Counted from the first letter of the stretch, positions 21,466 to 33,789 are shown. The stretch: 64,000 nucleotides of DNA from Branchinecta lynchi (GCA_023053575.1 JAKZAP010000021.1:4733790-4797789); one strand, 5' to 3'. The notes: generated by a model from the sequence alone, not told the origin. Numbers and translations are program-made.

Positions 21466-22484
21466 GGGGGGGATTCTTGACTTTGTTTGTAACGCTCACA
21501 TGGTTAATTAAGTCTGACTTCGTCAGGAAATGCATTACACACAAAATAGACCTGTTGGCCTAGCATGTCTACAAAATTGAAACTCAAAACATTCAAGCTT
21601 GACTTTATCTGGCACATTTCGACAAAGTGTGCGCAGCGCACGTGCGCTCTGCGTTGCCACGCAGAGCTGTGGCATGTTCGGCTCTGCTGAAAAAGCGTTC
21701 AAAATTTGTAGGTGAGAAGATGACGAAGAGTAAGGATCTCTGAAGCTTAATTCTGTCGGGGAGCCGGGGACGGTGTAAAAGGTAGGACAAGTGCAAGGGG
21801 TTTATTAAGGAAGGTGTTCCCCTCTTGGGAAACTTGTCCTCTACAGCAATAGAAACAAGTAAAGTGTTTGGTTAGATAAACTGGCTAAGTAGAGGGGTAA
21901 GTGCTGTTCCGTGTATTTCCGACTGATGGTTTTAAGTTCGAAGCCCGGACGTAGAGACCCAGGGCCCCTAGACAGTAACATAGGTGGGGCCACCTTTGGG
22001 CAAAGAACAAATTTACTTCTTTTTTTTCTTTTTTTTTAACATACTTTTTTCTATAGGTAATAGACAAGCAGACATCACTATAATTTTTTTTGAACATTAT
22101 AAATACTTTCGACCCCTGGCCATCACTTCTGAGGTTGCGGCCCCTAGGCAGCTTCCTAGTTTGTTTATGGAGCTGGCTAGTTAGTCCGTTCAGTTAACTA
22201 GTTATTTCTAAAGCAGCTGCATAGTTTGTAGGCAGAAGTCCGTCACTACCACGGTCAGAAACAGGTTTGCTGAAAATTCACTGGGACAACCGGGATTGTT
22301 CTGACATCCATGATCTGTCTAGACCCAGCGATTTTCAAAATTGGTTATGATCCAGGATTGTTGCCCAACAGAAAATGGTGCTTTTTTTCTGTCGTCACTG
22401 TTTTAAGTCTGGTATGTGGTATCTCACAAATTTCCTGCAGACAGCGTAGGTCGGAGAATTTTCAGGGCCTGAATTTTCTTTCAG
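21466..22484. other. Intron 2, last kilobase before exon 3
   Basis: No repeat family of the window is obvious except T-runs near 22020-22040. A frame open upstream of exon 3 (from 22310) reads through the acceptor only by chance, because the TTTTCTTTCAG acceptor and phase define the exon start. Confidence 0.4.
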
Positions 22485-22668
22485 AAATTATCGACTATCT
22501 AATTCACCCAGAGCAGAATGGTGGTGTCATCTTACGGCCGACTCTTATTGGATTAAACTGCGCGGACTACGTTATACGATGCATGCAGGACTGCTGGGAT
22601 GAGAATCCGGAAAATCGACCGGATTTTCGAGCTATCAGAGGGAGACTGAAGGAGATGGAGGCCGGACT
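22485..22668 (+). CDS. Receptor guanylate cyclase, exon 3 of 6 seen (end of kinase homology domain)
   Basis: About 61 codons finish the pseudokinase C-lobe. The pattern C-x4-R-C-M-x-D-C-W, then ENPENRPDF, is the helix G-I region (CW-x-E-x-P-x2-RP-x-F) common to tyrosine-kinase-like folds. The acceptor TTTTCTTTCAG precedes 22485 and the donor GTAAGT follows at 22669. AA at the start completes Glu with exon 2, and CT at the end completes Leu with exon 4. The loop HPEQNGGVILRP is longer than I recall for vertebrate natriuretic-peptide receptors. The family does vary here. Confidence 0.94.
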
Positions 22669-24880
22669 GTAAGTATATTATTTGATAAATAAATCATGCA
22701 GGGAATTACAGGGTTCAGCCCTAACGAAAATGGAATGGTCCTGCACTGGATTAATTTTCCTGGTTATCTGCGTGCGTGTAAAAAGAACACGATGTGCCGA
22801 CGAGTCGACCAACGCCCGACAAAAGCATAAATTATTTTATTTTGTCTGTGTTTGCTGGCACTCCGCGCCGACAAACTAGCGAACCTCTGCCGGTGTTACG
22901 TACTATGGTTGTATGCTCTGGTTGCAAATCCTACGCCTGAACGGAATCGAGAACTCGGCTACTACATATTTATTTACATTACTAGACTAAAATAGAAACA
23001 TTGATATACCCAACTCAAATATCTTCGTATGACCTTCTTCACTGAAACTCCACACAGAACTATACTGGAACTAGTTAAATGACTTCCCCAACAAACCTAA
23101 GCCAAACCCACCGGATATTCCCAGAATAACTAAACCCCCGTGAAACTAAAGAGTGAAAGTTGAATCTACTTAACATAAACTAAACCCCAGCTTACAACAC
23201 CGGGCTTCTTCCGACGAAAGTACTTTCTCAAAACCAGGGGGGGGCCTCCCCCCATAGTGACTCCCCTGGTAGTAGCTGCTTTAGTTGAAGTTTATTTTAT
23301 GTATTCTTCCCTCCGCCTGGTCGGAGACCGGGAGGTGGTTCTCCTCGGACATTATTTAGCACTAATGGGTGTGACAAGAGGGATTACGGTTGAGTTGAAT
23401 GGTCGTCCAGTCTTATGCAAGTCGGAAGCCAGATCTTCAGTACCCTGAGTTGGGATTTAAGACGGAAAGGAGCTTCCCTCCCTGGTCATCCTGCCAGATG
23501 AATCCTTTTGGAAAAAGGGCCTTCAGCTTGTTCTGATGGTGCTAATACTGACTCTGATCTGCAATCTGACTGAAGTTAACCGGACCGGGAAATGTTTCCC
23601 AAAGAATGTGGTATGTTCCTTGTGCTCACTTTCCAGCTTGACTTTTTACCAAACTCAGTTGTTCAGGAAGGCTGAGACGAGCCCAGAGCAAAATAACTCT
23701 AGAAAGTAATGCGCGAACTATGATAAAGTGACACACAGTGACACTAGCTCCGCTTGTGGACACGAACATCCCTACTGAAACTCGACCAGTCGTTAAAGAA
23801 CCCCTCTTGCTTATTCTGCCTTTTATAATATACCTAGCTCTCTTACGGAATTTTAAGTTTCTAAAATCTCGACCTTTCGCCACTGTTTCGTTTTGTGCCT
23901 ACGAATTTTAGCGCTTTTCCGGCCTTTTTTGGAATCTTCGACGTCCTTGGACAACTCTTTCACACATAAGGATGGGCCGAGGGATGTGCGATCTTCTGTG
24001 TATTACTTTTTTTATTTGCTTAATTTTCCCACTTTTTACCCACGGCGCGTTCAGTTTTCAAATGTTTTGCGCCGAGCCGCCGCGTCGGAGAGCAGGAAGG
24101 CTGGATATAGTCAACAAGCGCTAAGAAGAAAATTGCTAATTTCAGTTGGAAAGTAATGGTATCTTCGAATATATTTTTTCTGATCCGTTTCATAGTGAAA
24201 AGATCATTTCTAGTAAGAGTTGTGCTTTAACGACCGCTGGCTCTGGTCCAGGGCAAAATAACTCTAGTCCGCCACTTGCTGAAGCTTCTATCGCGCCGCG
24301 GGCTGGGCGGCGCAGCGACGGAGGCCCATTTTTTTTATGCATGGGAAGGATAGATCTTGGCATAACTCTCTAGTGTTATCTGCTCTGGACGAGCTTTTGG
24401 ATGAAATCGGTTCGGCTTTTTCTTCCCTTTTTCCTTTATTTCTGTCCTCCTTCTCTCAGTGATACAAGTCTGACACCTACTCTTTCCATTTTACTTTAAA
24501 CTCTAAACTACTCTTATCTTAATTTAACTTCTTCTTTAAAAAATATTCGTTAGTGTTTACAGCAACTAGAATAGCTCATCAGCGAAGCCGATTCTTGTTC
24601 GTTGTCCCTGGGGAACTTAAAAATGCATCGTTTGGCGAAAAGCATGTTTGTACCTTTCTCGCTAAAGCTTGGTGCCCTCAGACCGCGAATCTTTTCCGCG
24701 AGGTGATGAGAACAAAAATTCGACTTGAAGTTGAAATGGCGTGACGCGATTTTTTTCCTGTAGTAACGCCAGATTCGTCCAGGCGAATACCAATCCGTGT
24801 TTGTTGCTAATCCAAGCTGCCAGGAATTAACTTGTAAGACAAATTACATGGATGATCGTTTGCCCTTTGGCAACATGAAA
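22669..24880. other. Intron 3, first part, no gene seen
   Basis: The sequence is mostly unique. A 19-base match (GGGCAAAATAACTCTAG type) links 23690 and 24255, suggesting a short duplicated piece. Frames at 23257, 23893 and 24553 show no domain and no splice support. Confidence 0.35.
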
Positions 24881-24929
24881 ATATATCATTGATCCAGTCC
24901 AGACCTCAAACTGAACATCTGGTATACCT

Positions 24930-25203
24930 AATCTTGTCAGTTACCAGTTTTCATCCATATTGGATAACTGGTTCGAAAGCGGCGAGTGTCTCGAGATTCC
25001 AGATTCCCGCTCCCTTCGCTCCCCCTGGATGGTCGGATACGGGAAATGACAATCCAACATTCAATCCGGTTAGGTCTCTAATCCGACAGACAAATTTCAT
25101 CCCTTAGCTCATCTGAAAGTACCCTAACTCGACATCACCAGACTGCCCGACCGACGGAAATTATCGATGTCTGACAATTCAGCCGAAAGCTACAAGTGCC
25201 ATA
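24930..25203 (-). mobile_element. Family A remnant, copy A8 (5' end only)
   Basis: The minus-oriented 5' portion is recognisable from GGTCGGATACGGGAAATGA and GACCGACGGAAATTATCGAT through to CAAGTGCCATA at 25203. The core and 3' end are lost. Confidence 0.6.
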
Positions 25204-26105
25204 AAACGAGAAAGAATAAAAGAAAAAAGATGACCAGCTATCAGCTCAATATGATTAATAATTAAAACACAGCAGGGCAAGATGACCCTAGGGATTAGCA
25301 CCATGACCTGAAAAAAGTGACAGACACTCGAATAGCAGCGACTCTAGAACGTCCCTATTGAAACACAATCAGTCGTTCCCCAGCGCTGACTCCGCAAAAT
25401 CCATCGTCCGACCACCTCCAAAAATGGTATAACCTCCACCGTTTCATCGATGTGTGCAAACCGCATCTTATCGGTACTAGAAATTTTCTAAATCGGCAAG
25501 CTTGTCTCGTTTGATTGTCCCGACCGTAGCCGACGATGCTACGGGTAAAATCCGTTTCTGGTGTGTGGAAAGCATAGTGGCGCTATTCCTCAGTATTATC
25601 AAGAATAAATAAGGGAATATTATGTTATTACTTATTCTTATTATTATTTATTATTATTTATTCTTATTTATTCTTGGTATTATTTTGCTAGCTACATGGA
25701 CACTATGGGATAGGAGACAATGGAGTGTGCCACTTTTCTTTGAATTTAAATAGATCTGTTGGACTGTATAATCAATCAATCGATCAATCAATTTATTACC
25801 CGTCAAGAGAAACAATGGAGGGCGTGTAGCCCTAGTGACGGAGTACGGAAAAAAAGAAAAGAAAGAAAACAACAACAACAAGAAAAAAAAAACGCACGTA
25901 GCAAAACTTTACACTAAACACAGTACAAACATAACTACAGATTACACGAAGAGGGAAGACCACTGGTGGTTCAGTTTACTAGCGGAAGATTTGAAATCTG
26001 CCACTCTTATATCAATACTCTTAGCAGTTAAGTTTGTAGTAAGTGTGTTCTGATTATTTCGAATCGAAATCGGTAAAAAGAACATAAACGAGATTTACGT
26101 GTTTT
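25204..26105. other. Intron 3 DNA with LINE tails
   Basis: There are ATT/TTATT microsatellites at 25630-25680. A CAATCAATCGATCAATCAAT tail at 25770-25795, followed by unique sequence, is typical of a minus-strand LINE 3' end. No gene was seen. Confidence 0.45.
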
Positions 26106-29100
26106 TATGGCACTTGCCCTTCGGCCAAGTGCCATATAGCGATCGCAATTTCTGTCCGTCCGTCGGTCTGTCCAGGTTTTGCTAGTTCGGGCACTTCCAG
26201 ATAAGCTAGGACGATAAAACTTGGCAAGCGTATCAGGGACCCCAAATGATCAAGTTGGAAATAGTCACTTCCCCGATCCGAGCACCGTGGGGGGAGTGGA
26301 GGAAGGGGGAATCCGGAATCTTGAGGTATTTTTAACTTTTGAACGGGTGATCGGATCTCGATGAAACTTGATATTTGGAACGACCTCATGCCTCAGACGA
26401 CCCATTTAAAATCCGGACCGGATCCGGTGACTTTTGGGGGGAGCTGGAGGGGGCAACCCGAAATCTTGGGAAACGCTATGAGTGGAGGGATCGAGATGAA
26501 ACTTGGTGGGAAGACACCTAGCAAACACTAGATACATCATTGACACAACCGAGCCGAATCGGGCACTGTGGGGGGAGTGGAGGGAGGGGGAATCCGGAAC
26601 CTTGAGGTATTTATAACTTTTGAACGGGTGATCGGATCTCGATGGAACTTGATATTTGGAAAGACCTCATGCCTCAGACGACGTACTTAAAATCCGGACC
26701 GGATCCGGTGACTTTTGGGAGGGAGCTGGAGGGGGCAACCGGAAATCTTGGGAAACGCTATGAGTGGAGGGATCGAGATGAAACTTGGTGGGAAGACACC
26801 TAGCAAACACTAGATACATCATTGACATAACCGAGCCGATTCGGGTACTGTGGGGGGGAGTGGAGGGAGGGGGAATCCGGAATCTTGAGGTATTTATAAC
26901 TTTTGAACGGGTGATCGGATCTCGATGAAACTTGATATTTGGAACAACCTCATGCCTCAGACGACCCACTTAAAATCTGGACCGGATCCGGTGACTTTTG
27001 GGGGGAGCTGGAGGGGGCAACCGGAAATCTTGGGAAACGCTATGAGTGGAGGGATCGAGATGAAACTTGGTGGGAAGACACATAGCAAACTCTAGATACA
27101 TCATTGACATAACCGAGCCGATTCGGGCACTGTGGGGGGGAGTGGAGGGAGGGGGAATCCGGAATCTTGAGGTATTTATAACTTTTGAACGGGTGATCGG
27201 ATCTCGATGAAACTTGATATTTGGAACAACCTCATGCCTCAGACGACCCACTTAAAATCTGGACCGGATCCGGTGACTTTTGGGGGGAGCTGGAGGGGGC
27301 AACCGGAAATCTTGGGAAACGCTATGAGTGGAGGGATCGAGATGAAACTTGGTGGGAAGACACCTAGCAAACACTAGATACATCATTGACACAACCGAGC
27401 CGAATCGGGCACTGTGGGGGGGAGTGGAGGGAGGGGGAATCCGGAACCTTGAGGTATTTATAACTTTTGAACGGGTGATCGGATCTCGATGGAACTTGAT
27501 ATTTGGAAAGACCTCATGCCTCAGACGACGTACTTAAAATCCGGACCGGATCCGGTGACTTTTGGGAGGGAGCTGGAGGGGGCAACCGGAAATCTTGGGA
27601 AACGCTATGAGTGGAGGGGTCGAGATGAAACTTGGTGGGAAGACACCTAGCAAACACTAGATACATCATTGACATAACCGAGCCGATTCGGGTACTGTGG
27701 GGGGGAGTGGAGGGAGGGGGAATCCGGAATCTTGAGGTATTTATAACTTTTGAACGGGTGATCGGATCTCGATGAAACTTGATATTTGGAACGACCTCAT
27801 GCCTCAGACGACCCACTTAAAATCTGGACCGGATCCGGTGACTTTTGGGGGGAGCTGGAGGGGGCAACCGGAAATCTTGGGAAACGCTATGAGTGGAGGG
27901 ATCGAGATGAAACTTGGTGGGAAGACACATAGCAAACACTAGATACATCATTGACATAACCGAGCCGATTCGGGCACTGTGGGGGGGGAGTGGAGGGAGG
28001 GGGAATCCGGAACCTTGAGGTATTTATAACTTTTGAACGGGTGATCGGATCTCGATGGAACTTTATATTTGGAAAGACCTCATGCCTCAGACGACGTACT
28101 TAAAATCCGGACCGGATCCGGTGACTTTTGGGGGGAGCTGGAGGGGGCAACCGGAAATCTTGGGAAACGCTATGAGTGGAGGGATCGAGATGAAACTTGG
28201 TGGGAAGACACCTAGCAAACACTAGATACATCATTGACATAACCGAGACGATTCGGGTACTGTGGGGGGAGTGGAGGGAGGGGGAATCCGGAATCTTGAG
28301 GTATTTATAACTTTTGAACGGGTGATCGGATCTCGATGGAACTTGATATTTGGAAAGACCTCATGCCTCAGACGACCCACTTAAAATCCGGACCGGATCC
28401 GGTGACTTTTGGAGGGAGCTGGAGGAGGCAACCGGAAATCTTGGGAAACGCTATGAGTGGAGGGATCGAGATGAAACTTGGTGGGAAGACACCTAGCAAA
28501 CACTAGATACATCATTGACACAACCGAGCCGAATCGGGCACTGTGGGGGGGGGGGGAGTGGAGGGAGGGGGAATCCGGAACCTGGAGGTATTTATAACTT
28601 TTGAACGGGTGATCGGATCTCGATGGAACTTGATATTTGGAAAGACCTCATGCCTCAGACGACGTACTTAAAATCCGGACCGGATCCGGTGACTTTTGGG
28701 AGGGAGCTGGAGGGGGCAACCGGAAATCTTGGGAAACGCTATGAGTGGAGGGATCGAGATGAAACTTGGTGGGAAGACACCTAGCAAACACTACATAAAT
28801 CATTGACATAACCGAGCCGATTCGGGTACTGTGGGGGGGAGTGGATGGAGGGGGAATCCGGAATCTTGAGGTATTTATAACTTTTGAACGGGTGATCGGA
28901 TCTCGATGAAACTTGATATTTGGAACGACCTCATGCCTCAGACGACCCACTTAAAATCTGGACCGGATCCGGTGACTTTTGGGGGGAGCTGGAGGGGGCA
29001 ACCGGAAATCTTGGGAAACGCTATGAGTGGAGGGATCGAGATGAAACTTGGTGGGAAGACACATAGCAAACACTAGATACATCATTGACATAACCGAGCC

Positions 29101-29967
29101 GATTCGGGTACTGTGGGGGGAGTGGAGGGAGGGGGAATCCGGAATCTTGAGGTATTTATAACTTTTGAACGGGTGATCGGATCTCGATGGAACTTGATAT
29201 TTGGAAAGACCTCATGCCTCAGACGACCCACTTAAAATCCGGACCGGATCCGGTGACTTTTGGAGGGAGCTGGAGGAGGCAACCGGAAATCTTGGGAAAC
29301 GCTATGAGTGGAGGGGTCGAGATGAAACTTGGTGGGAAGACACCTAGTAAACACTAGATACATCATTGACATGACCGAGCCGATTCGGGCACTGTCGGGG
29401 GAGTGGAGGGAGGGGAATCCGGAATCTTGAGGTATTTATAACCTTTTAACGGGTGACCGGATCTCGATGAAACTTGATATTTGGAACGACCTCATGCCTC
29501 AGACGACCCACTTAAAATCCGGACCGGATCCGGTGACTTTTGGGGGGAGCTGGAGGGGGCAACCGGAAATCTTGGGAAACGCTGTGAATGGAGGGATCGA
29601 GATGAAACTTGGTGTGAAGATACATCATTGACATAACCGGGGCGATTCGGGCACTGTTGGGGGAGTGGAGGGAGGGGGAATCCGGAATCTTGAGGTATTT
29701 ATAACTTTTGAACGGGTGACCGGATCTCGATGAAACTTGATATTTGGAAAGACCTCATGCCTCAGACAACCCACTTAAAATCCGGACCGGATCCGGTGAC
29801 TTTTGGGGGGAGCTGGAGGGGAGAACCGGAAATCTTGGGAAACGCTATGAGTGGAGGGATCTAGATGAAACTTGGTGGGAAGACACCTAGCAAACACTAG
29901 ATCTATCATTTACATAACCGAGCCGTGCCTACTCGTAACAAGTGCCATATGAGCTCGTAGCTCTTGT
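26106..29967 (+). mobile_element. Family A element, copy A2: expanded array of about thirteen 282-bp monomers
   Basis: The 5' hairpin TATGGCACTTG/CAAGTGCCATA starts at 26106 and the 3' end GAGCTCGTAGCTCTTGT closes at 29967. Between them the marker CCTCATGCCTCAGACGAC occurs at about 26384, 26663, 26948, 27230, 27512, 27795, 28078, 28359, 28645, 28929, 29210, 29490 and 29752. Spacing is 279-286 except the last (262). Monomers are far more alike than those in A1 or A5, so the array expanded or was homogenised recently. Each monomer carries the palindrome ACCGGATCCGGT and a G-rich tract. The 93-100-codon minus frames inside are identical repeats, not genes. Confidence 0.93.
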
Positions 29968-30090
29968 TTTTATATTAGCTGATTATCCCTCTAAGTTGTT
30001 ATGCGAGGGATTAATAAAGTTTCGAATATTTCGAGGGCACTTCCAGCAACATTTTATTTTCAGTACAGTTCGTGTCAGTCACTGTAAAAA
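29968..30090. other. Spacer between inverted family A arrays
   Basis: About 123 bases, not repeated elsewhere in the window, separate the two facing 3' ends and would form the loop of the palindrome. Confidence 0.8.
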
Positions 30091-31979
30091 ACAAGAGCTA
30101 CGAGCTCATATGGCACTTGTTACTTGTAGGCTCGGCTCGGTTATGTCAATGATATATCTAGTGTTTGCTAGGTGTCTTACCACCAAGTTTCATCTCGATC
30201 CCTCCACTCATAGCGTTTTCCAATATTTCCGGTTCTCCCCTCCAGCTCCCCCCAAAAGTCACCGGATCCGGTCCGGATTTTAAGTGGGTCGTCTGAGGCA
30301 TGAGGTCATTCCAAATATCAAGTTTCATCGAGATCCGGTCACCCGTTCAAAAGTTATAAATACCTCAAGATTCCGGATTCCCCCTCCCTCCACTCCCCCA
30401 AAAGTACCCGAATCGGCTCGGTCATGTCAATGATGTATCTAGTGTTTGCTAGGTGTCTTCCCACCAAGTTTCATCTCGATCCCTCCACTCATAGTGTTTC
30501 CCAAGATTTCCGGTTAACCCCTCCAGCTCCCCCAAAGTCACCGGATCCGGTCCGGATTTTAAGTGGGTCGTCTGAGGCATGAGGCCTTTCCAAATATCAA
30601 GTTCCATCGATATCCGATCACCCGTTCAAAAGTTATAAATACCTCAAGATTCCGGATTCCCCCTCCCTCCACTCCCCCCACAGTGCCCGAATTGGCTCGG
30701 TTATGTCAATGATGTATCTTCACATCAAGTTTCATCTCGATCCCTCCACTCACAGCGTTTCCCAAGATTTCCGGTTGCCCCCTCCAGCTCCCCCCAAAAG
30801 TCACCGTATCCAGTCCGGATTTTAAGTGGGTCGTCTGAGGCATGAGGTCGTTCCAAATATCAAGTTTCATCGAGATCCGGTCACCCGTTAAAAAGTTATA
30901 AATACCTCAAGATTCCGGATTCCCCTCCCTCCACTCCCCCGACAGTGCCCGAATCGGCTCGGTCATGTCAATGATGTATCTAGTGTTTGCTAGGTGTCTT
31001 CCCACCAAGTTTCATCTCGACCCCTCCACTCATAGCGTTTCCCAAGATTTCCGGTTGCCTCCTCCAGCTCCCCCCAAAAGTCACCGGATCCGGTCCGGAT
31101 TTTAAGTGGGTCGTCTGAGGCATGAGGTCTTTCCAAATATGAAGTTCCATCGAGATCCGATCACCCGTTCAAAAGTTATAAATACCTCAAGATTCCGGAT
31201 TCCCCCTCCCTCCACTCCCCCCACAGTACCCGAATCGGCTCGGTTATGTCAATGATGTATCTAGTGTTTGCTAGGCGTCTTCTCACCAAGTTTCATCTCG
31301 ATCCCTCCACTCATAGTGTTTCCCAAGATTTCCGGTTGCCCCCTCCAGCTCCCCCCAAAAGTCACCGGATCCGGTCTGGATTTTAAGTACGTCGTCTGAG
31401 GCATGAGGTCTTTCCAAATATCAAGTTTCATCGAGATCCGATCACCCGTTCAAAAGTTATAAATACCTCAAGATTCCGGATTCCCCCTCCCTCCACTCCC
31501 CCCCCCACAGTACCCGAATCGGCTCGGTTATGTCAATGATGTATCTAGTGTTTGCTAGTTGTCTTCCCACCAAGTTTCATCTCGATCCCTCCACTCATAG
31601 CGTTTCCCAAGATTTCCGGTTGCCCCCTCCAGCTCCCCCCCAAAAGTCACCGGATCCTGTCCGGATTTTAATTGGGTCGTCTGAGGCATGAGGTCGTTCC
31701 AAATATCAAGTTTCATCGAGATCCGATCACCCGTTCAAAAGTTAAAAATACCTCAAGATTCCGGATTCCCCCTCCCTCCACTCCCCCCACGGTGCTCGGA
31801 TCGGGGAAGTGACTATTTCCAACTTAATCATTTGGGGTCCCTGATACGCTTGCCAAGTTTTATCGTCCTGGCTAATCTCGAAGTGCCCGAACTAGCAAAA
31901 CCTGGACAGACCGACAGACCGACGGACGGACAGAAATTGCGATCGCTATATGGCACATGGCCGAAGGGCAAGTGCCATA
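30091..31979 (-). mobile_element. Family A element, copy A3: inverted array of about six monomers
   Basis: It is oriented opposite to A2: the 3' hairpin end (ACAAGAGCTACGAGCTC) lies at 30091 and the 5' hairpin at 31948-31979. The marker GTCGTCTGAGGCATGAGGTC occurs at about 30288, 30570, 30832, 31117, 31393 and 31680. One monomer near 30720 is shortened, like the 262-bp monomer at the end of A2. Its right edge touches the exon-4 duplicate. Confidence 0.92.
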
Positions 31980-31990
31980 AAAACAGCGAC

Positions 31991-32040
31991 TTGCAACTCT
32001 CTTTGTCTTACAGGACGACGAACATATTTGACAACATTTA
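31991..32040 (+). pseudogene. Decayed duplicate of the exon 4 start, with acceptor site
   Basis: These 50 bases match 32201-32250 at roughly 80% by eye, including the TTGCAAC...GTCTTACAG acceptor and the coding TNIFDN. In the phase needed after exon 3 it meets TAA after about nine codons. It could act as a decoy acceptor giving a truncated product without the cyclase domain. It lies 210 bases upstream of the real site. Confidence 0.75.
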
Positions 32041-32223
32041 ACACGCCATTGTAAACTTTGGGTGCGATGTAGAGCATTTCTTTTATGAGCGTTAAAGTGT
32101 TATATTTCTGCAAATCGTAACATTAAACATGGTGTTAATAGGTCAGAAAGGTAATATTCGGTAATACTTGCAAACGAGAGCCCAACTGTTACCTATTATC
32201 TTGCAACACTCTTCGTCTTATAG

Positions 32224-32488
32224 GAAGCCGAACATCTTCGACAACATGCTGGCCATGATGGAAAAGTACGCCTATAACCTAGAATCCCTCGTCCAAGAGA
32301 GAACAGACCAGCTTGTTGAAGAAAAGAAAAAGACGGAAGCCCTACTTCATCGAATGCTGCCCAAGTCAGTAGCGGAGTCACTTAAGAGGGGGGACTATGT
32401 GGAGCCGGAACACTTCAACTCGGTGACGATTTACTTCAGTGATATCGTTGGGTTTACAACTCTGTCTGCTACAAGTACACCTCTGCAG
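32224..32488 (+). CDS. Receptor guanylate cyclase, exon 4 of 6 seen (signalling helix and start of cyclase domain)
   Basis: The exon's 88 codons start at [18 protein letters not shown], the coiled-coil/signalling helix through which receptor cyclases dimerise. It continues with [20 protein letters not shown], then [13 protein letters not shown], and enters the catalytic domain at [12 protein letters not shown]. That last motif supplies the first of the two metal-binding Asp residues. The acceptor is CTTCGTCTTATAG and the single base G completes Leu with exon 3. It ends STPLQ in phase 0 at donor GTAGAG (32489). An upstream partial copy of its acceptor at 32010-32014 competes in principle. Confidence 0.97.
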
Positions 32489-33510
32489 GTAGAGTAGACT
32501 TTTATTCACAAGATCCATCTTTCACAGCGCATGCGCCGAATTTGACCTTTACGTCGAACATAATCACACTAAAATTTAAAGATATATACAATGAGTCAGT
32601 TTGTCATTTCAGTAATAATCACAACACACCGCATAAAATATGCGATCGGCCTCTGTAAAGCCTTTGCCTTTGTGTAAAAAAAATGGAGTGATGAACTTGT
32701 GGTTCGTTGATTTTGATACATATGTGGTTATGTTTGATATGCAGGCTAGTGATAATGTGTGTTTTTCCTGTATGTATATGGCTACGGCTGAAGTAGATAA
32801 ATAAATAAAATAAATAAATAGAAGCTCATCTAAAACAATGTTCACTGTAGACTATGTTGGCAAAGAAATTGACGAGGAATCCTTGAAAACATTAACAGAT
32901 CACTAGTGAGGCTAATAAAATTGTTTTTTTTTTAAAGGAAGATAAAGATATATTCTCCCAAAGGTTCGCCATTTACTTTTAAGAGACATTTGCTTGCTAT
33001 TTGTGAATAATTATCTAACTAACCCAGTTATCTCAGGAAATGGGAGTTTGTAACAAATATGACAATAAAACTGCTCTTAAAAAGACATAAATAATTTTAA
33101 CGCACAAAAAAAAATATTGTAGGCTACTAAATACTCCTTCAGCCGGAGCTGACTGGAAAAGATGGATACAAAGTGACTCAAAACTGATGAATCAGCAAAA
33201 TCTAACCACGGCGATTAAAAGACGGAACGGAAGGACATGGTGCAGGCTGAATGAGTACTAAAGCGGAAAACGATTATTGAAACGGAGAATGGAGCATTAA
33301 AAATAGGAACCGCTTCACCTAGAAGGCACGCGATTAAAAAGAGGAACGATGCATCGTCGCCTTATTTTAGTCGGTCTTGGTAACGTCATTCGCGGGAATT
33401 AGCACCTGTGCATACTCGATCAACTAAAAGAAGGAAACAATTGCCATAAGAGGTGTCATGCGAGGTCATTCTCTAGATCTCCTCGTCAAGCAAGCTAATA
33501 AAAAAAAGAG
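32489..33510. other. Start of the 23-kb intron 4, no gene seen
   Basis: A TAAATAAATAAA tail near 32800-32820 looks like a plus-strand LINE end. Bases 33200-33390 hold several GATTAAAAGA-GGAACG motifs that may be a worn relative of the Mutator-like ends. Confidence 0.35.
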
Positions 33511-33538
33511 CTAGAAGCTCATATGGCACTTGGAAGGC
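33511..33538 (-). repeat. Family A 3' end fragment
   Basis: GAGCTAGAAGCTCATATGGC preceded by A-rich bases is the inverted family A 3' hairpin. Nothing of the core follows, so only the terminus remains. Confidence 0.6.
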
Positions 33539-33674
33539 TGGTTCAAAGGATGAAATATAGAGTCTGCTTTTTCGGTGGTTTGTTCTCATCATTTGTAAGC
33601 AAAACCTTTAAGATACGAATGATCATAGACGCTTGGAAATCACGAAAATGTAGCGTTCGGACAAAGTATTTTAG

Positions 33675-33789
33675 TTTTGGGATCCCAAAACGTAAGTGGA
33701 GGGATACCTATGACATTGCAAAAGTTGTCCGTCTGTGAGCACGATAACTGTCGAAGGGAATGAGATATTTTGATGAAACTTGGTGTGAT
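33675..33789 (+). mobile_element. Family B element, copy B5, left part
   Basis: It shows the TTTTGGGATCCCAAAACG start and runs to GATGAAACTTGGTGTGAT, where the LINE interrupts it. The right part resumes at 37462. The last five bases, GTGAT, are the LINE target duplication. Confidence 0.92.

Noticed and set aside
22310..22484. Extension of exon 3 upstream in the same frame
   Set aside because: Splice phase and the acceptor at 22484 give an exact joint with exon 2. The upstream part does not resemble a kinase homology domain.
26667..28950. Repeated minus-strand frames of 93-100 codons, identical between copies
   Set aside because: They follow the 282-bp monomers exactly and read through C/G-run and palindrome sequence. 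There is no domain or start context, and identity reflects array homogenisation, not protein conservation.
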